Shown: positions 60,764 through 64,000 of the stretch, one piece after another
Layout of the letters: every line of letters starts with the position of its first letter
Numbering within the stretch: position 1 is the first letter of the stretch
Source: Pelomonas saccharophila_A
GTDB lineage: Bacteria; Pseudomonadota; Gammaproteobacteria; Burkholderiales; Burkholderiaceae_C
Assembly: GCF_031458095.1 (NCBI RefSeq)
Contig: NZ_JAVDXU010000006.1
Location: forward strand, 62,001-126,000
Reading direction: 5' to 3'
Length of the DNA: 64,000 nt
The notes under the pieces: model-generated
Database searches by the model: none
What the model was told of the DNA's origin: nothing
Seen by the model: the letters and a program-made list of their open reading frames with translations, nothing else
Position numbers and translations under genes: made by a program

Positions 60764-62110
60764 TTATTCGTTCAGGAACTGGCCGTACCAGAGGCCGCTG
60801 TCCTTCAGGATGCGCTTCTGGGAGGCGTAGTCGACATAGGCGATGCCGAAGCGGCGCAGATAGCCTTCGGCCCATTCGAAGTTGTCCAGCAGGCTCCAGG
60901 CGAAGTAGCCCTTGACCGGCACGCCGGCGTCCAACGCCTGCTTCAGCGCGGCCAGATGGCGCTGCAGATAGGACAGGCGCTCCTTGTCGTGCACGCGGCC
61001 TTCCGCGGTCAGCACGTCCTCGAAAGTGGAACCGTTCTCGGTCAGCTGGATGACGGGCGGGTGGTAGTCGCGCTGGATGCGGGTCAGCAGGTCGACCAGA
61101 CCCTGGGGCGAGACCTCCCAGCCAAAGCCGGTGCGCTCGACGCCATGCTTCTCGACGAGGCTGGCGCGCATGGGGCCACCGGCGGGATCGTTCTTGACCA
61201 TCTCGGGGAAGTAGTAGTTGACGCCGAGGAAGTCGGTCGCGGTCGCGATCGCCTTCAGGTCGCCTTCGACGATCTTCGGCGCGGCGTCACCGATCAGTTC
61301 CAGCGTGTCGGCCGGATAGCCGCGGCCGAACAGCGGGTCGAGGAACCAGCGGTTGCGCAGGCCGTCGTGGCGCTTCAGCGCGGCAAGGTCTTCGGCGCTG
61401 TTCGAGGCCGCGGTGATGGGGTGCAGGCTCAGCGTGATGCCGACCTGGGCATCCTTGGAGTTGCGGCGGATGACGGGAATCGCCTGGCCATGCGACAGCA
61501 GCACATGGTGGCAGGCCTGCATCGCGTCGGCCAGGCTGCTGCCGCCAGGCGCGTGGATGTTTTCCCAGTAGCCCATCATGCAGGAGCACCAGGGTTCGTT
61601 GTGGGTGATCCAGTGTTTGACGCGGTCGCCCAGGCGGCGGGTGACGATGTCGGTGTATTCGAGGAAGGCCGCGACCGTGTCACGCGAGGTCCAGCCGCCC
61701 TGCTCCTGCAGCAGCTGCGGCAGGTCCCAGTGATAGAGGGTGCACCAGGGGTCCAGCTCACGCTCCAGCATGCCGTCGACCAGACGGTCGTAGAAGGCCA
61801 GGCCGGCTTCGTTCACGGCACCGCGGCCGTTCGGGAGGATGCGCGGCCAGGCGATGGAGAAGCGGTAGGCGTTGACGCCCAGGCCCTTGGCCATGTCCAG
61901 GTCCTGGGGCCAGAGGTGGTAGTGGTCGCAGGCGACCAGACCGTTGGAGCCGTCACGGATACGCCCCGGCTGCTGGCAGAAGCGGTCCCAGATGGACTCG
62001 CCCTTGCCATCCTCCTGGCCGGCGCCTTCGATCTGGAAGGAGGAGGTGGACACGCCCCAACGGAAGTCGGCGGGGAAGTCTTTGCGGGTCGGGGCGTTGT
62101 GGGAGCTCAT
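60764..62110 (-). CDS. Beta-glucosidase, GH1
   Basis: A 448-residue cytoplasmic enzyme without a signal peptide. It has the GH1 N-terminal signature FRWGVSTSSFQIEGA, acid/base Glu172 in HNEPW and nucleophile Glu358 in LTENGS. The glucose-binding Gln, the YHWDLPQ segment and the C-terminal WSLLDNFEWAEGY are present. It releases terminal beta-linked glucose from imported oligosaccharides. It lies between the TonB receptor and the ABC operon. Confidence 0.95.
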   Translation of the reverse strand: MSSHNAPTRKDFPADFRWGVSTSSFQIEGAGQEDGKGESIWDRFCQQPGRIRDGSNGLVACDHYHLWPQDLDMAKGLGVNAYRFSIAWPRILPNGRGAVNEAGLAFYDRLVDGMLERELDPWCTLYHWDLPQLLQEQGGWTSRDTVAAFLEYTDIVTRRLGDRVKHWITHNEPWCSCMMGYWENIHAPGGSSLADAMQACHHVLLSHGQAIPVIRRNSKDAQVGITLSLHPITAASNSAEDLAALKRHDGLRNRWFLDPLFGRGYPADTLELIGDAAPKIVEGDLKAIATATDFLGVNYYFPEMVKNDPAGGPMRASLVEKHGVERTGFGWEVSPQGLVDLLTRIQRDYHPPVIQLTENGSTFEDVLTAEGRVHDKERLSYLQRHLAALKQALDAGVPVKGYFAWSLLDNFEWAEGYLRRFGIAYVDYASQKRILKDSGLWYGQFLNE

Positions 62111-62172
62111 GCTGCGGATGTAGTGGCGCCGGCCACGAGAGCCGGCGCGGGTTCGGGAACAGAAGAACCGGC

Positions 62173-64000
62173 TTAGAACTTGTACGTGCCGCCGATCAGG
62201 ACCTGGCGGCCATAGGAGGTGTAGCGCTCGGGCAGGGTGGCATTGGGATCCTTGGCGCCGGTGGAGATGCCCACGCGGGTGCGATAGGGCCGGTCGCGAA
62301 GGTTATTGACCTGCAGCGTCAGCGACAAGCCCTTGAAGGCGCCCGACTCGAAGGCATAGCCGAATTGCGCGTCCATGATGGTCTCGGCCGAGATCATGCT
62401 GGGCACGTTCTCGCCGAAGGTGCCGCGCACCGTCGTCACGAAGGCGGAGCGGTGGCGGCTGCCGAGGCGGGCCGAGAAGCCGTCACGCTCGTAATAGACG
62501 GTGAAGTTGGTGGCAACGCCCGACAGGCCGTCCAGCGGGTTGTTGAGGTTGTTGTCCTCATGCAGGGAGCTGCGCGTGTTGGAGTAGCTGAAGCTCACAC
62601 CGATGCCGTCCACCGCCGGGCTGATCAGGCCCCCGTCCAGCGAGCCGCTCAGCTCCGTGCCCGCCACCATGCCGCCATGGCCGTTGGCCTTGGTGCTCAG
62701 CAGGCCGATATTGCTGATCGGCGTGTAGGTCGTCGGGTTGGGGAAGCCGGTGAAGTCGAAGGGAATGGACTGCGAGTAGACGAAGTTCTTGATGTTCTTG
62801 TGGAAGGCCGCGGCCGCCACGTAGCTGCGCTTGCTGAAGTAATGCTCGACCGACAGGTCCACCGCGTCGGCGCGCCAGGGCTCCAGCTTGGCATTGCCGC
62901 CGCTGGCCGACCAGGTGCGGTCGGTGCTGCTGACGTTGATGCCCGAGAAGCCGGCGCGCATGTCTTCCATATTGGGCCGCGCCAGCACCTTGGCCAGGCC
63001 GAAGCGCAGGATGGTGTTGGCCGTCAGGTCGGCCGACAAGTTGAGGCTGGGCAGGGTGTCGGTGTAGCTGGTGCCGCCCGTCGTGGGGTCGCTGGCATTG
63101 GTCTTGGGGTTCCACAGCAGGCCATTGCTCCACTGCTTGGCATGCACGACGCGCAGGCCCAGGCTGCCGTGGATGGGCACGCCCCAGTCGAACTCCAGGC
63201 CCAGCTTGGCAAAGGCCGCCGTCACCTTCTCGTGCACCGACCAGACGCGGCCCGGCGCCTGATCGGCCGCGGCCGGCGCCACGTCGTAGAGGCTGAGCAC
63301 GCTGGGCAGGTCGAAATTGACCATGCGGATGGGGCTGCCGGCAAAGCTCAGGTCGGTCGGCTCGCGCAGCAGATTGGCCGGGATCAGCACCGGCGCGCGG
63401 TTGTTCTTGAGGTTGTAGTAGACCTCGGTGCGGTTCATGGACTTGTCGCGCTCGGAGTAGTCCACGCCGCCTTCGATGCTGTTCATCCAGCTCTCGAAGT
63501 TGCGGCCGGCACTGAGCTTGAGCGCCTTGATCTCGTCGCGCACCTTGGGGAACTGGCTGCGGCCGTCGCGGCCCCAGTTGGCCGGGTCGGTCAGGTAGAC
63601 GCTCTTGGGGTCGGAGAAGTCGAAGTTGGGCGCGAAGGTGGAGCGGCCGTCGCCGGTGACGATGTTGGCCTGGTTCAGCGTGACGCGGTTCCTGGAGCCG
63701 GCCTGCACCTCGGCGTTCTGCTCGTCGCGCTGCGCCTTGGACCAGCTCAGGTCGCCGGCCAGCTTCCAGTCGCCCAGCTTGAGCTCGTTGTTCCAGCCGA
63801 CGGCGCGGATGTCATCCTGGCGCTTGTTGTAGGTCGTCAGCGCCACCGGCGTCGTGTTGACGACGTTGCCGCTGGTGATGATCTTGTCGCCGTTGATGTC
63901 GGTCGTCTGCGCATTGGTCCAGCCCGCACCCGACCAGGTCGACATGTCGGACATCACCGTGCGGCGCGCCTCGGTCTGGTCGAACTTGGAGTAGTACAGG
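62173..64000 (-). CDS. TonB-dependent receptor, C-terminal part
   Basis: Only the last 609 or so residues are inside the window; the frame runs open to the right edge. The sequence is the beta-barrel of a TonB-dependent receptor, with repeated strands and long extracellular loops. It ends in QVNNLRDRPYRTR...SYGRQVLIGGTYKF, whose terminal aromatic residue is the outer-membrane insertion signal. The style (TENTILRFGLAKVLARPNMEDMR-type segment) is that of Caulobacter/Xanthomonas-type carbohydrate receptors. As the likely first gene of the locus, it should import the oligosaccharides made by GH30. Confidence 0.9.
   Translation of the reverse strand, partial: LYYSKFDQTEARRTVMSDMSTWSGAGWTNAQTTDINGDKIITSGNVVNTTPVALTTYNKRQDDIRAVGWNNELKLGDWKLAGDLSWSKAQRDEQNAEVQAGSRNRVTLNQANIVTGDGRSTFAPNFDFSDPKSVYLTDPANWGRDGRSQFPKVRDEIKALKLSAGRNFESWMNSIEGGVDYSERDKSMNRTEVYYNLKNNRAPVLIPANLLREPTDLSFAGSPIRMVNFDLPSVLSLYDVAPAAADQAPGRVWSVHEKVTAAFAKLGLEFDWGVPIHGSLGLRVVHAKQWSNGLLWNPKTNASDPTTGGTSYTDTLPSLNLSADLTANTILRFGLAKVLARPNMEDMRAGFSGINVSSTDRTWSASGGNAKLEPWRADAVDLSVEHYFSKRSYVAAAAFHKNIKNFVYSQSIPFDFTGFPNPTTYTPISNIGLLSTKANGHGGMVAGTELSGSLDGGLISPAVDGIGVSFSYSNTRSSLHEDNNLNNPLDGLSGVATNFTVYYERDGFSARLGSRHRSAFVTTVRGTFGENVPSMISAETIMDAQFGYAFESGAFKGLSLTLQVNNLRDRPYRTRVGISTGAKDPNATLPERYTSYGRQVLIGGTYKF

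Overview
The window is GC-rich, densely coded DNA from a beta-proteobacterium, most likely a Burkholderiales member of the Roseateles/Pelomonas/Rubrivivax type. This placement rests on gene content: argS, a SPOR protein, dsbA, lptAB and rpoN in a row, a split alpha1/alpha2/beta transhydrogenase, a PEP-CTERM protein, a DUF4148-like protein and a TIGR02285-like protein. It was not tested phylogenetically. I see no rRNA, tRNA, insertion sequence, prophage or CRISPR array. All recognisable genes look intact except the two cut by the window edges.

Layout. Positions 1-7016 (+) are housekeeping: the end of a VOC-family gene, argS, an FtsN-like SPOR protein, two tandem DsbA-like oxidoreductases, lptA, lptB and rpoN. 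Positions 7023-14481 hold an AraC regulator divergent from a small secreted protein and a secreted chloroperoxidase-like hydrolase, an esterase, a THUMP rRNA methyltransferase, an MFS transporter and rsmE. Positions 14509-25261 hold fadD, pntA1-pntA2-pntB, a NudJ-like Nudix enzyme, an orphan solute-binding protein, a 2-oxoglutarate oxygenase, mnmA, a NarL/DesK-type two-component pair, a CAP-domain protein and a lipoprotein. Positions 25333-29282 (-) hold a large plant-type subtilase and a PEP-CTERM protein.

Positions 29542-38381 (-) form one tightly packed ten-gene operon for a type II secretion-like machine: GspG, GspF, GspE, L-, M- and C-like proteins, a lipoprotein secretin with TPR-like and cohesin-like ends, then three minor pseudopilins. 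A TIGR03790-like lipoprotein lies just upstream. A 441-base non-coding gap (39874-40314) follows, with a strong terminator and three further hairpins. Positions 40315-51334 mix a TauE/SafE permease, an HDOD protein, three solute-binding-type periplasmic proteins without ABC partners, two diguanylate cyclases, a pseudouridine synthase, a divergent MurA, TrhO and phosphatidylserine decarboxylase. An EAL phosphodiesterase ends antisense inside psd.

Positions 53731-64000 (-) are a glycan-uptake locus: TonB-dependent receptor (cut by the edge), GH1 beta-glucosidase, a complete ABC sugar importer (binding protein, two permeases, ATPase), a flavin-dependent halogenase homologue and a secreted GH30 hydrolase. 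The likely flow is: GH30 cuts a beta-glucan-like polymer, the receptor imports oligomers across the outer membrane, the ABC system carries them inward and GH1 finishes them. The halogenase does not fit this scheme and is one of the more interesting points. Others are the hybrid secretion operon, the hairpin-rich gap and a recurring -10-like hexamer 6-9 bases before several start codons, which suggests leaderless mRNAs.
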